A DNA stretch of 64,000 nucleotides from Prochlorococcus marinus str. MIT 9312 (lineage in GTDB: Bacteria; Cyanobacteriota; Cyanobacteriia; PCC-6307; Cyanobiaceae). Numbering within the stretch: position 1 is the first letter of the stretch; each line of letters starts with the position of its first letter. Positions 55,668-64,000 of the stretch are shown here, in pieces. The stretch is taken from positions 1,178,001-1,242,000 of the forward strand of contig NC_007577.1 of NCBI RefSeq assembly GCF_000012645.1, read 5' to 3'. The notes beneath the pieces are model-generated. The model saw only the letters and a program-made list of their open reading frames with translations, had not been told where the DNA came from and did not search any database. A program made the position numbers and the translations under genes.

Positions 55668-56411
55668 ATGAGCATTTCTGAGGCTAGAGTTATAATTACA
55701 ACTTGTAATGAATATTCCGAATTATTAGAAACATTAATATATTCCTATAACAAACATTGGCCTGATAGAGAATGGCCCTTAACTATTGCTTCAGATTACC
55801 TAGATAATGGCCAAAAATTCAAAACAAATATTGATGTTTTTACACACAAAAACATTTACTGGTCAAATATATTAATAAATTGTCTAAAAAATTATAAGGA
55901 GGATATTATTCTTCTTGCATTAGATGACTTTATTTTGCAAGACAAAGTTAATAATCAACTCTTATACAGCTTAGTACTAAATATGAAAAGAAATGCAGAT
56001 ATAAATTATCTTAGATTAGTTCCAAGGCCAAAGCCTAAATATAAATCTATGGCTGTATTTTCAAAGCTTTCAGAAAAAGAACCTTATAGATTATCTCTTC
56101 AAGCTTCACTATGGCGAAAAAGCTTTTTAGTTGAATTATTAGTTTGTAATGAATCTCCTTGGCAATTTGAAATTGAAGGTAATAAAAGATCAAAAAAATA
56201 TTTAGGATTTTATAGTTCATCATTAGATTTATTTCCTTATAAGCATCATGTTATCCAAAGAGGCAAATGGTTCCCATGGAGCTTCTATAAACTTAAATTA
56301 AGAAATTACCCAATTAACTTAAGAAAAAGGAAAATTATGAATTTATTTGAATCATTTAAATGGTTATTACACAAAATACTTAGCAAAATAAAAGTTTTTA
56401 TAAATAGTTAA
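55668..56411 (+). CDS. Glycan-locus protein, glycosyltransferase-like
   Basis: A 247-residue soluble protein. ARVIITTCNEYSELLETLIYSYNKHWPDREWP at the start and DIILLALDDFILQDKVNNQLL (with Asp-Asp) resemble the GT-A family's donor loop and D-x-D motif. The C-terminus is basic (LRNYPINLRKRKIM) and may bind membrane. A family name is not evident to me, but similar proteins occur in capsule and O-antigen loci. ATG 55668 is chosen over a TTG at 55653. Its stop overlaps the next gene's start by one base. Confidence 0.6.
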   Translation: MSISEARVIITTCNEYSELLETLIYSYNKHWPDREWPLTIASDYLDNGQKFKTNIDVFTHKNIYWSNILINCLKNYKEDIILLALDDFILQDKVNNQLLYSLVLNMKRNADINYLRLVPRPKPKYKSMAVFSKLSEKEPYRLSLQASLWRKSFLVELLVCNESPWQFEIEGNKRSKKYLGFYSSSLDLFPYKHHVIQRGKWFPWSFYKLKLRNYPINLRKRKIMNLFESFKWLLHKILSKIKVFINS

Positions 56412-57592
56412 TGAATAAGCAAAACTTGTTAATATCCATATTTGTTATCTTACTAAGCTTAACAGATACAAACATTATTCCTTTATTTAGTATAAGTGAT
56501 TGCTGTATTCTATTTTTTTTAATAATAATTTTTTATAGAAAAGCATCAATTATTCCAAAGCAATCAATCATATTTACTTTTGTCGCAATAATTGGACTTT
56601 TCACTGGAATAATAAGTAACAATCCTATTCAATATAAATCCTTTTATGCATCAGTCTTCACAGCGAATTCAATAGGTTTATTTTCAAAAACTAATTATAA
56701 ATTTTCTAATAAAATTGATATTAATAAAGTTATAAATTACGTATTAATTATTCTTTCTTTTTTTACCATATTAGATTTTATAGCGATAATTCTTTTTAAA
56801 AATTCTCTTAATTTTTCATTACTTTATGGGATAGACCCAAAAACTTGGGCTGGATATACAGTTTCTGGTGAGGGGATAATAAGGCCGACCGGAATATATG
56901 CTGAGCCTGGTGACAACACTTCTATAATTGTAATTTTCTTATCATTAAAGTTATATTTTAATAATCAATTTAAAATCAAAGATTTATCTTCTAAAAATAT
57001 ACCTCTGTTACTAGGAATGTTTTCAATAATGATAAGCAGATCAAATCAAGGAACGCTCGCATTAGTTTTAATATTAATCTTTATGATTATTGAAAATCTA
57101 ATTAAAAATAAATTTTTTGTAAAGCTTTTTAAAAGATTTACTATAAGTTTTTATAGATTGAAGAAGAAAAATATTTTTTCTTCGTTAATCATTCTGACAA
57201 CTATTACCATCTCAATTTTATACACATTGCCAAGAGTAATCGGTATTTTCAATAGATTTGGAAGCATAGACTTTACAAGAGCTTTCACTATTGCTCAAGT
57301 TTTTAACCCTGAAAGAGGTCTTTTATCATTAATTCTTGGTACTAGTTTTGAAATACCAGATTTATTAATAAATTCATTAACGCAATTTATAAATCTTTTT
57401 TACCAATTTGGCATCCTTTCCTTTATTCTTTTCTATTTTATGTTTAAACCTGCAATAAAACATTCAGGCAGATTATTTTTATTCTTATTAATGGTTTTCT
57501 TAAGTAAGTTTAATATTTCTACAATACCTTTTTGGTTATCAATTTATTTTTGCGAAAAAGAATATAATAAAAAAATTTTAAATAAGACTTAA
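56411..57592 (+). CDS. Wzy-like polysaccharide polymerase
   Basis: A 393-residue membrane protein with ten or so hydrophobic helices and few polar stretches, the pattern of O-antigen polymerases. The large periplasmic loops hold RPTGIYAEPGDNTSIIVI, where Arg, Glu and Pro match those of Wzy-like proteins (R-x-x-G-x-F-x-E-P-G). The gene is coupled to the preceding one and sits among glycosyltransferase genes. It could polymerise repeat units or be a ligase. Together with the protein at 25774-27078 it is the second candidate in the window. Confidence 0.72.
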   Translation: MNKQNLLISIFVILLSLTDTNIIPLFSISDCCILFFLIIIFYRKASIIPKQSIIFTFVAIIGLFTGIISNNPIQYKSFYASVFTANSIGLFSKTNYKFSNKIDINKVINYVLIILSFFTILDFIAIILFKNSLNFSLLYGIDPKTWAGYTVSGEGIIRPTGIYAEPGDNTSIIVIFLSLKLYFNNQFKIKDLSSKNIPLLLGMFSIMISRSNQGTLALVLILIFMIIENLIKNKFFVKLFKRFTISFYRLKKKNIFSSLIILTTITISILYTLPRVIGIFNRFGSIDFTRAFTIAQVFNPERGLLSLILGTSFEIPDLLINSLTQFINLFYQFGILSFILFYFMFKPAIKHSGRLFLFLLMVFLSKFNISTIPFWLSIYFCEKEYNKKILNKT

Positions 57593-57652
57593 TATGATTT
57601 TCTTTGAAATTAAACTATTTACTATAATGAATTAATTCTATAAATCAATAAA

Positions 57653-58765
57653 TTGAGTAGAAGAATACTACATATTATTTATAGCTTAGAAAAAGCTGGC
57701 GCAGAAGAGACGCTAGCTAAATTAGTTATTAATGACCATATAAATAATCATAGAATTTTAACCTTAACAGGTGGAGATTATTATTTAACAAATCAAATTG
57801 AAAAGGAAAGTATAAAAGTTTATAGTTTAAATATAAAAAAAAATTTACTCCTATTCCCTCTTTATTTAATAAGATCATTAAAAATTATCAGAGAAGAAAA
57901 AGTTTCAATTATACATTCATGGATGTATGTTTCTGATGTTTTTTCTTCATTATTAGGTTTCATAGCAAATAAAGAAGTAATTTGGTGTGTACGAAATACT
58001 ACTTTGAGAATAGGTGGCAGCTCTTTATATTCAATTTTCTCAAGATTTATTCAAATACCTTTATCCTATATATCTCCTAATAAAATTATTTACTGCTCTT
58101 TATCTGCAAAATCACTTCATGAAAAAATGGGATTTAATAAAAGATTAAGTGTTCATATCCCAAATGGAATTAACACTGAATTATTTAAACCTATTAATAA
58201 AAGAATCCTAAATTATGGCAATTTAAGAATAGGTATGCCAGCAAGATTTGATGAGCAAAAAAATCATATCTTACTTTTAGAAACGATACATGAACTTATT
58301 AAAAACAAAATAAATCCAACTAATATAAAATTCATTCTTGCTGGGAGGGATGTTAATTATAATAACCTTAAAAATATATACAAAAAAGACTTAGATATCT
58401 TATTACCTTATATTGGCATTATGGGAGAAGTTAAAGACATGAATAAATTCTATAATTCAATAGATTTCTGCATAGTATGTTCTTCCTATGGAGAAGCTTT
58501 TCCAAATGTAATAGCAGAGGCAATGGCTACTGGAGCTCCATGTATATCTACTGATGTAGGAGATGCCAAATTAATTATTGGTGACACAGGTTTTATTGTA
58601 AATGGTTATGAGCCGATTAATTTATTTCAAACTCTCCTTTATATTTTAGGAATTACTTCTAATTTATTTAGTATTAAATCAAAAATGGCTAGAGTTAGAA
58701 TTAAAAATAACTTTTCACAAGAAAATATGATTAAAAAATACCAAGAGCTTTATTCCAAAATTTAA
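57653..58765 (+). CDS. Glycosyltransferase family 4 protein
   Basis: A 370-residue GT-B glycosyltransferase. It starts with RILHIIYSLEKAGAEETLAKLV, where the Gly-Ala-Glu loop is the acceptor-domain signature. The donor domain opens LRIGMPARFDEQKNHILLLE, and the GT4 motif lies in CSSYGEAFPNVIAEAMATGAPCISTDVGD. TTG at 57653 is the likely start; an ATG is lacking upstream. asnB begins three bases after its stop, so the genes form one transcript. The donor sugar is not deducible. Confidence 0.88.
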   Translation: MSRRILHIIYSLEKAGAEETLAKLVINDHINNHRILTLTGGDYYLTNQIEKESIKVYSLNIKKNLLLFPLYLIRSLKIIREEKVSIIHSWMYVSDVFSSLLGFIANKEVIWCVRNTTLRIGGSSLYSIFSRFIQIPLSYISPNKIIYCSLSAKSLHEKMGFNKRLSVHIPNGINTELFKPINKRILNYGNLRIGMPARFDEQKNHILLLETIHELIKNKINPTNIKFILAGRDVNYNNLKNIYKKDLDILLPYIGIMGEVKDMNKFYNSIDFCIVCSSYGEAFPNVIAEAMATGAPCISTDVGDAKLIIGDTGFIVNGYEPINLFQTLLYILGITSNLFSIKSKMARVRIKNNFSQENMIKKYQELYSKI

Positions 58766-58768
58766 ATC

Positions 58769-60637
58769 ATGTGTGGTATAACAGGAATTATCTCATTTCA
58801 AAGTAGTATAGATCCTCAAAATATTCACAATATGAATGAGACTCTCATGCATAGAGGGCCTGATCACAGAGACATATGGATTAATGAATATAGTACTGTT
58901 TTCCTTGGTCATACAAGATTATCCATATTAGATTTATCTGACAATGGGAATCAACCTTTTCATAGTAAAGATGGTAGATTTCACTTAACTTTTAACGGTG
59001 AAATATACAATTATAAAAATCTTAAAGATTATCTCAAAACAAATGGGATTTCAAATTTCAAAAGTAATTCAGATACAGAAGTATTAATTGAACTTATAGC
59101 TTTACGTGGAATAACAAATGCTTCAAAAATGCTTAATGGAATGTTTGCATTTGCAGTTTGGGACTCTTTAGAAAAAAAAATACATCTTGTAAGAGATAGA
59201 TTTGGTGAAAAACCATTATTTTATACTCTCCAAAAAGATACTTTATATTTTGGATCAGAAATTAAATCAATATTAAAAATACCTACAATATCAAAAATAA
59301 TTAATAAAGAAGCTTTGTCTCATTATCTGAGGTTTAACTACATTAAAAATCCATTAACAATATATAAAGATATTTATAAATTAGAGCCAGGCCACATTTT
59401 AAGCATTGATCAAAATATTACTTACAAAAAATACAGTTACAAAAATAAAAATAAAAAAACAATCAAATTAGCTAATCAAAAAGAAGCAGAAGATTTACTA
59501 CAAAATCAAATTATAAAAAGTTGTTTGTCAAGAACAATATCGGATGTTCCCATTGCTTGTTTTTTATCGGGAGGCATAGATTCTTCTTTAGTTACAAGTA
59601 TTATTCAAAGGAACTCAAAACAAAGAATTAAAACTTTCACTATCGGTTTTGATGATCAATCTATAGATGAATCTAATTATGCTGAAAAAATAGCAAATTT
59701 TTTGGGAACTGATCATACGACTATAAATATTGAAGAAAAAGAATTATTAAATAATATTGATTTACAAAGTGAGATTTATGGAGAACCGTTTGCAGATCAA
59801 TCATCCATTGCAACAAACATTCTATGTAAATATGCTTCAAGGGATGTCAAAGTATGTCTTAGTGGAGATGGCGGAGATGAAATGTTTATTGGGTACGATA
59901 GATACTACAAAGTAAACCAATTAAGGTTATTCCTAAAAGCAATAAAATTTTATAAAAAATTTAAAACAATTGATAGAATTTTGGAAGTTTTGATTCACAA
60001 GATTGAAAGTAATAAAAACTTTTCTATAAAGATTGACAAGATAATTAAATTAATCAGTCTATTATCAGATGCAAATGATGATAATATTTATGAAAAATTC
60101 AACTCATTATATAGAGATCAATATTTCCCATTAACTCCTCAGAATAATCAAAAACATTATATATATAAAGATTTAAAAAATATTCAAGAAATGTGTGAAT
60201 ATGATTTTGAAACTTATCTACCTGATTGTATTTTAACTAAAGTTGATAGAGCAAGTATGCATAATTCATTAGAAGTAAGGGCCCCTTTTCTTGACCATGA
60301 AATTCCTGAAATTATTGACTCTATTAATCCTACATATAAAAAAAAATTACTAAATAGAAAATTCATATTAAAAAAATTATTGAATAAATATCTTCCCAAA
60401 AATATATATGAAAGGCCAAAAAAAGGATTTAGCGCTCCTCTTAATAATTGGATAAAAGGTCCACTCAAAGAACTTACTTTAGATTATTTATCTATTGAAT
60501 CTTTAAAGAAACATAATTTATTAGATATTGATATTATTGAAAGAATCAAATATGAACATTATTCTGGGATAAGGTCTTGGCATAATCAAATATGGAACCT
60601 TTTGATTTTTCAACAATGGTATAATAAAAATTTTTAA
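58769..60637 (+). CDS. asnB: Asparagine synthase-like glutamine amidotransferase
   Basis: A 622-residue glutamine-hydrolysing amidotransferase. Cys2 of MCGITGIISF is the glutaminase nucleophile, followed by LMHRGPDHRDIW, LGHTRLSILDLS and LTFNGEIYNYKNL. The ATP-binding synthase domain has ACFLSGGIDSSLVTSII and LSGDGGDEMFIGYDRY. In envelope loci such proteins usually amidate uronic acids or sugar amino acids in place of making asparagine. With Ugd, WbpA and the uronate epimerase nearby, amidation of a uronic acid is the natural guess. It could also make free asparagine. Confidence 0.9.
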   Translation: MCGITGIISFQSSIDPQNIHNMNETLMHRGPDHRDIWINEYSTVFLGHTRLSILDLSDNGNQPFHSKDGRFHLTFNGEIYNYKNLKDYLKTNGISNFKSNSDTEVLIELIALRGITNASKMLNGMFAFAVWDSLEKKIHLVRDRFGEKPLFYTLQKDTLYFGSEIKSILKIPTISKIINKEALSHYLRFNYIKNPLTIYKDIYKLEPGHILSIDQNITYKKYSYKNKNKKTIKLANQKEAEDLLQNQIIKSCLSRTISDVPIACFLSGGIDSSLVTSIIQRNSKQRIKTFTIGFDDQSIDESNYAEKIANFLGTDHTTINIEEKELLNNIDLQSEIYGEPFADQSSIATNILCKYASRDVKVCLSGDGGDEMFIGYDRYYKVNQLRLFLKAIKFYKKFKTIDRILEVLIHKIESNKNFSIKIDKIIKLISLLSDANDDNIYEKFNSLYRDQYFPLTPQNNQKHYIYKDLKNIQEMCEYDFETYLPDCILTKVDRASMHNSLEVRAPFLDHEIPEIIDSINPTYKKKLLNRKFILKKLLNKYLPKNIYERPKKGFSAPLNNWIKGPLKELTLDYLSIESLKKHNLLDIDIIERIKYEHYSGIRSWHNQIWNLLIFQQWYNKNF

Positions 60638-60735
60638 ATTTATAAGTTCTAAACTATTTTTTATTATAAAAATTATTTAAAAACAAATTAAATATAGTTA
60701 CATTTAAGTAAATTCCAAACTCCAACATGGGTTAA

Positions 60736-60752
60736 TTACAATTAAATTGTAA
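60736..60752. repeat. 17-base palindrome before the methyltransferase gene
   Basis: TTACAATTAAATTGTAA is a perfect palindrome around a central A, lying 19 bases before the start of the kinase-methyltransferase gene in a 133-base gap. It could be an operator or part of a promoter. In AT-rich DNA such palindromes also occur by chance. Confidence 0.3.
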
Positions 60753-60770
60753 TAAATTATCAAGGCTTAA

Positions 60771-62066
60771 ATGGATATTAAATTAAAGGGAAAAGAACTT
60801 AATTTAAAATTAATATATAAAAATAAAAAAATTACATTCGACGAACTTTTCAATACGAAAAAAAGACAATTTAATTTTGAGCTAAATCTAAATGACAATT
60901 TCTATAAAGGTAAAGGTATTAGGGGAGATGATTCAATTTTTATACCATTCTCAAAAGAAATGGGAGTTAAAATTACTAAAGAAAAGCCTCAAAGAGATGA
61001 TTCTATTAAAGAGGCTTTGGAAATGACAACTCTTATAATGAAGAATAATATTGAGATATTTCCTAAAATATTTAGTACAGAATTAGTTGAGAATGAATCC
61101 AAAGAAACGTTTTTGATTACTTTTATGGAGAACATAATAAATAAGAATATTTTCAAAATTTTTCTTAAAAGATATAACTCAATAAAAAACTTTGTCCCCC
61201 TTAGAGATTTACCTTACTTAATTAAGAATCTAAATATTTATCCTTATTTTCTTGATAAATTCTATTATTTTATGGAGGAATATAACTTATTTCCTGAAGA
61301 CGAATGGTATAAAAAAACCAATCTTATAAATAATAAAATAGTTGACTTTTCTAGATTTAAAATCTTAAAAGAAAGATATCATTTCCCCTCAAATAAAAAA
61401 ACAAAAGCAGAATTATTAGAAGAATATTATAAACTTAAGAACATATTTGCCAAGAATTTTAACTCTGAATACATCCCTCAATGGAAAGGTAGCTTATATG
61501 AGGGATTTAAGTTCGATAATGGATTTATAATGGAAGGCTATAAATCTGATCATTATAGGTTTGACTGTTATAAAAAATTACCTTTTATACCTTTTAATAA
61601 AATAAAAAATAAGTCTGTACTAGATATTGGATCTAATCATGGTTTTTTTAGTTTTCAATCAATAATTCATGGTGCAAAAAATGTAGTTGCTATAGAACTT
61701 GATAGTAAGAATATTAAAGTTGCAGAGAAATTAAAAGAATTAATGAATATAAGAAATATAGAATTTATTAATCAAGACGTAACTAATTACTTATTTGAAA
61801 CCAATAATAATTTTGAATTGATTATTATGAATTCAGTATTACATCAAATTTATAAGAATTATAAAGGTGCGGATAATTTTCTAAAACAAATATCGAATAA
61901 ATGTAATTATTTTGTATTTGAAACACCAGTTAATCATCCTACAGTAAATATAAAGTTATCATCAATACATAAAAAGTTACGTAAATATTTTTCAACAGTT
62001 AGAGTACAAAATATTTACAAAGCTTATTCAGCTGGATACCGAGCTATTTATATTTGTTATAAGTAA
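60771..62066 (+). CDS. Kinase-like domain fused to a SAM methyltransferase
   Basis: A 431-residue two-part protein. The C-terminal third is a class I methyltransferase (SVLDIGSNHGFFSFQSIIHGAKNVVAIEL, about residues 282-310, then FELIIMNSVLHQIY). The N-terminal half has a protein-kinase or APH-like order: MGVKIT (Lys68, the beta-3 position), helix C around E81, hinge-like FLITFMENI (114-122), then EWYKKTNLINNKIVDFSRFK (178-197), which recalls the N-x(7)-D-F catalytic/metal loop. In WbdD a methyltransferase fused to a kinase ends O-antigen growth; the domain order here is reversed. The methyltransferase is firm; the kinase-like domain is a by-eye inference. Confidence 0.78.
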   Translation: MDIKLKGKELNLKLIYKNKKITFDELFNTKKRQFNFELNLNDNFYKGKGIRGDDSIFIPFSKEMGVKITKEKPQRDDSIKEALEMTTLIMKNNIEIFPKIFSTELVENESKETFLITFMENIINKNIFKIFLKRYNSIKNFVPLRDLPYLIKNLNIYPYFLDKFYYFMEEYNLFPEDEWYKKTNLINNKIVDFSRFKILKERYHFPSNKKTKAELLEEYYKLKNIFAKNFNSEYIPQWKGSLYEGFKFDNGFIMEGYKSDHYRFDCYKKLPFIPFNKIKNKSVLDIGSNHGFFSFQSIIHGAKNVVAIELDSKNIKVAEKLKELMNIRNIEFINQDVTNYLFETNNNFELIIMNSVLHQIYKNYKGADNFLKQISNKCNYFVFETPVNHPTVNIKLSSIHKKLRKYFSTVRVQNIYKAYSAGYRAIYICYK

Positions 62067-62987
62067 ATGGATTACAAAAATTACTTCCTAAATTGTAGAG
62101 AATCATATAAAAACAAAAAACCTTATCTTTCTTCATTTTATGAAAATCCAGTAAGGGTAATTCCTCATAATTTCTTTACTAAGGAAACGAAAGATTACTT
62201 ATTAGATTTGTCTAAAAATATCAAAAGAGAGTTTGATACAGGTAAACATAAATTAGGTAATATTAGTGGCATTAAAAACTTTTGGCCTTATGCATTACCT
62301 ATAAATAAAACTTGTGAACAATTAATCCCATATTTAGAAGAGACATTTTATGGTTGTAATCTATTTGTAGATAAAGTTTATATTTACAGAACCCAAAAAA
62401 TTGAAATAAAAAAAGATTCTTATCTTTGGCATCATGATAATAATCCAAATGAAATAATTAAAATAATAATTTATTTAAATGAGGTAAATCAATTTAATTC
62501 CCCATTTGAGTATTTAGCAGATGAAAATAATCGAGGAATGTTAGCAAAATGTACGAGACTAGGTCCAAATAATTGGGAGCCTGCTCCAAATGATGGAAGA
62601 CTTGAAGATGAAGTAAAAAATTTAATAAAATATAAAAATTGTTCGGGTAAAAAGTTAATTGGTAAGCAATTTACTGCTTGCGCCTTTTCAAATAACTCTA
62701 TTCATAGAGTTAACCCTATTATCAAAGGATACAGAGATGTTTTGAACATAAGAGTAAAACCTACAATTTCAAAACCTAGTATTTACTTAAGTAAAAAATG
62801 GACATCGAGTTTCGGAGTATCTGGAGCTGTAGATCCAGATCCTGAAAAAGATTGGCAATACTATAATAAAAAATCAAACTTAAGATTATTAAAGGAAATA
62901 TATTTAAATATTCTTCTAAAAAAATTAAAAAACAAAATTAAGATTATTAAAGGAAATATATTTAAATATTTTTTTAAAAATATTTAA
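62067..62987 (+). CDS. 2-oxoglutarate/Fe(II) oxygenase-like protein
   Basis: A 306-residue protein whose core looks like a double-stranded beta-helix dioxygenase. H122-H123-D124 in LWHHDNNP gives the H-x-D iron pair, H213 in NNSIHRVNP the distal His, and R223 or R229 in RDVLNIRVKP a likely 2-oxoglutarate anchor. Strand KIIIYLNEVNQFNSPFEYL fits the fold. It probably hydroxylates a sugar or lipid, but the substrate is unknown. The ATG immediately follows the methyltransferase stop. The last 35 residues are Lys-rich and lie over a near-tandem duplication that shifts the frame. Confidence 0.72.
   Translation: MDYKNYFLNCRESYKNKKPYLSSFYENPVRVIPHNFFTKETKDYLLDLSKNIKREFDTGKHKLGNISGIKNFWPYALPINKTCEQLIPYLEETFYGCNLFVDKVYIYRTQKIEIKKDSYLWHHDNNPNEIIKIIIYLNEVNQFNSPFEYLADENNRGMLAKCTRLGPNNWEPAPNDGRLEDEVKNLIKYKNCSGKKLIGKQFTACAFSNNSIHRVNPIIKGYRDVLNIRVKPTISKPSIYLSKKWTSSFGVSGAVDPDPEKDWQYYNKKSNLRLLKEIYLNILLKKLKNKIKIIKGNIFKYFFKNI
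62880..62970 (+). repeat. 58-base tandem duplication at the end of the oxygenase gene
   Basis: The same 33 bases occur at 62880-62912 and 62938-62970, offset by 58. The sequence after each copy is also similar (A/T-rich, with AAAAAAATT or AAAAATATT). Because 58 is not a multiple of three, the second copy is read in another frame, giving the two basic stretches LLKEIYLNIL and IIKGNIFKYF. The duplication therefore rebuilt the C-terminus. Confidence 0.8.
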
Positions 62988-63057
62988 AGAATAAGATTTT
63001 AAATTCTTAATTTACAAAAATCTATTTTAATATTGCAAAAGGTTTAATATTCATAAA

Positions 63058-64000
63058 ATGCCTAAAGTAGCTCTATGTATTTCTGGAAAGATAGGCAATG
63101 TTGCGGGAAAAACAAATTTCAATAAATCTGATACAAGAATTTTAAAAAAAGCTTATGAGCTATATAAACTTCACATTATAGATAAAAATGATGTTGACAT
63201 TTTTGTTCACTGTTGGGATGTAGAATTTGAACAGGAAATAAGAGAACTTTTTGCACCAAAAGGTTACATAATTGAAAAACAAAGAAAATTTAAAATTCCA
63301 AATTATGTAAAAGGGAGCGATAGACCTTGGAAAAGAAAAGAAGCAATGATAAGAAAACAAAGTCATTACAGTAAATGGTATTCAATTAAAGCTGTAAATG
63401 AACTAAGAAAGGATTATGAAATAAAGAATAAATTTAAATATGATTTTGTAATGACAACAAGATTTGATATTGCATTTATGAAAGATTTAATTTTTAAAGA
63501 TTTTGATAATCAATTTTTCTATGCTGCTAATTGGACTGCTTTTGTAGATAAAAATGGAGAGGATAGATTTAAAGGAGGTAAGGGCGACTTTTATGATCTC
63601 ATAAAAAGAAAAGATCCTGAACTTCAAAAGTTGAACAAAGTAAACTTAGGTTACCCTAATGATCAAAATGGTCTACTAGATTTTTGGTTTTTTACAAATT
63701 CTGAATATGCGAACAAATTTTTTGATTTATATGATCACTTAGATAATTATCTTAAGGAAGGAAATTGTCCACCGAGCAATGACAAAGCTAAAGTAATTTC
63801 TAATCATCAATTATCTCTATATCATTTGCAGAAATTAAACCTTATTACAAAATTAAAATTTGCCTTTGAACTTTATGATGATTTTCCACTAATAAGAAGA
63901 AAATACTTCGAAGAAAGAATGATTCAAAAGAATAATAAATCTAAATTATCAAATATTAAAAAATCAATAAAGTCTTTCTTAAAATTTCTATCAAGAAATT
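63058..64000 (+). CDS. Glycan-locus protein of unknown family, open at the window's right edge
   Basis: The frame from ATG 63058 runs to the window edge (314 codons). It begins MPKVALCISGKIGNVAGKTN, has DIFVHCWDVEFEQEI, and FKYDFVMTTRFDIAFMKDL, where R-F-D resembles the donor-binding motif of some glycosyltransferases of surface-glycan loci. A basic C-terminal segment (KSIKSFLKFLS) starts near the edge. The promoter is in the 70-base gap upstream. I would call it a probable glycosyltransferase, not a certain one. The end may be just past the window. Confidence 0.65.
   Translation, partial: MPKVALCISGKIGNVAGKTNFNKSDTRILKKAYELYKLHIIDKNDVDIFVHCWDVEFEQEIRELFAPKGYIIEKQRKFKIPNYVKGSDRPWKRKEAMIRKQSHYSKWYSIKAVNELRKDYEIKNKFKYDFVMTTRFDIAFMKDLIFKDFDNQFFYAANWTAFVDKNGEDRFKGGKGDFYDLIKRKDPELQKLNKVNLGYPNDQNGLLDFWFFTNSEYANKFFDLYDHLDNYLKEGNCPPSNDKAKVISNHQLSLYHLQKLNLITKLKFAFELYDDFPLIRRKYFEERMIQKNNKSKLSNIKKSIKSFLKFLSRN

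Overview
The window is AT-rich, gene-dense cyanobacterial DNA and almost certainly comes from a high-light-type marine Prochlorococcus. The main evidence is a six-helix Pcb chlorophyll-binding antenna next to a long-chain flavodoxin, a Ycf46-type AAA ATPase, several small cyanobacteria-only families (DUF1824, DUF3386, DUF2808, MIF-like tautomerase), and the compact rpmH-rnpA-PH-yidC-ycf46-serS-rseP-rpsN-pnp order. The genus call rests on recognised protein families; no database search was run.

Region 1 (1-11745) mixes core and flexible genes. It holds the start of glyQ (cut by the window edge), small conserved proteins, a probable iron-stress pair (flavodoxin isiB and a Pcb-type antenna), a peroxiredoxin-like protein without the usual active-site cysteine, a SemiSWEET-like protein, an AEC permease with a puzzling start, and a minus-strand trio of an ArnT-like glycosyltransferase, a GT4 glycosyltransferase and an EamA transporter. 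Region 2 (11798-25215) is housekeeping: sppA, aroH, a DUF2808 protein, then the ribosome, RNase P, membrane-insertion, tRNA-charging and RNA-decay cluster, ending with cysQ, rsmI and two small cyanobacterial genes.

Region 3 starts at a tRNA-Arg(UCU) gene (25666-25739), which follows a 450-base gene-free stretch that may encode a structured RNA. From there to the window end, about 38 kb, nearly every gene makes or exports surface polysaccharide. A first block (25774-37327, plus strand) can make a UDP-di-N-acetylated glucuronic acid (WbpA, WbpB, DegT aminotransferase, WbpD). It also carries an E1 alpha/beta thiamine-diphosphate enzyme pair, a PglC-type initiating transferase and a WbpM-type dehydratase. 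A middle block has a Wzx flippase, glycosyltransferases and UDP-glucose dehydrogenase. A minus-strand block (45581-51771) supplies UDP-uronic acid, GDP-mannose, GDP-fucose and UDP-galactose. A last block holds a WecA-like initiating transferase, a Wzy-like polymerase, glycosyltransferases, an AsnB-type amidotransferase, a probable kinase-methyltransferase fusion and a 2-oxoglutarate oxygenase. The content resembles the hypervariable cell-surface islands known from Prochlorococcus.

The most notable observations are a decayed gmd fragment at 45249-45503, left opposite in orientation to the intact gmd 4 kb away; the E1 alpha/beta plus aminotransferase module inside the polysaccharide locus; the kinase-like plus methyltransferase protein, which recalls O-antigen chain terminators; a possible structured RNA just upstream of tRNA-Arg; a bacterial Ig-like insertion in YidC; and a chorismate mutase with Gln where the model enzyme has its catalytic Glu78.
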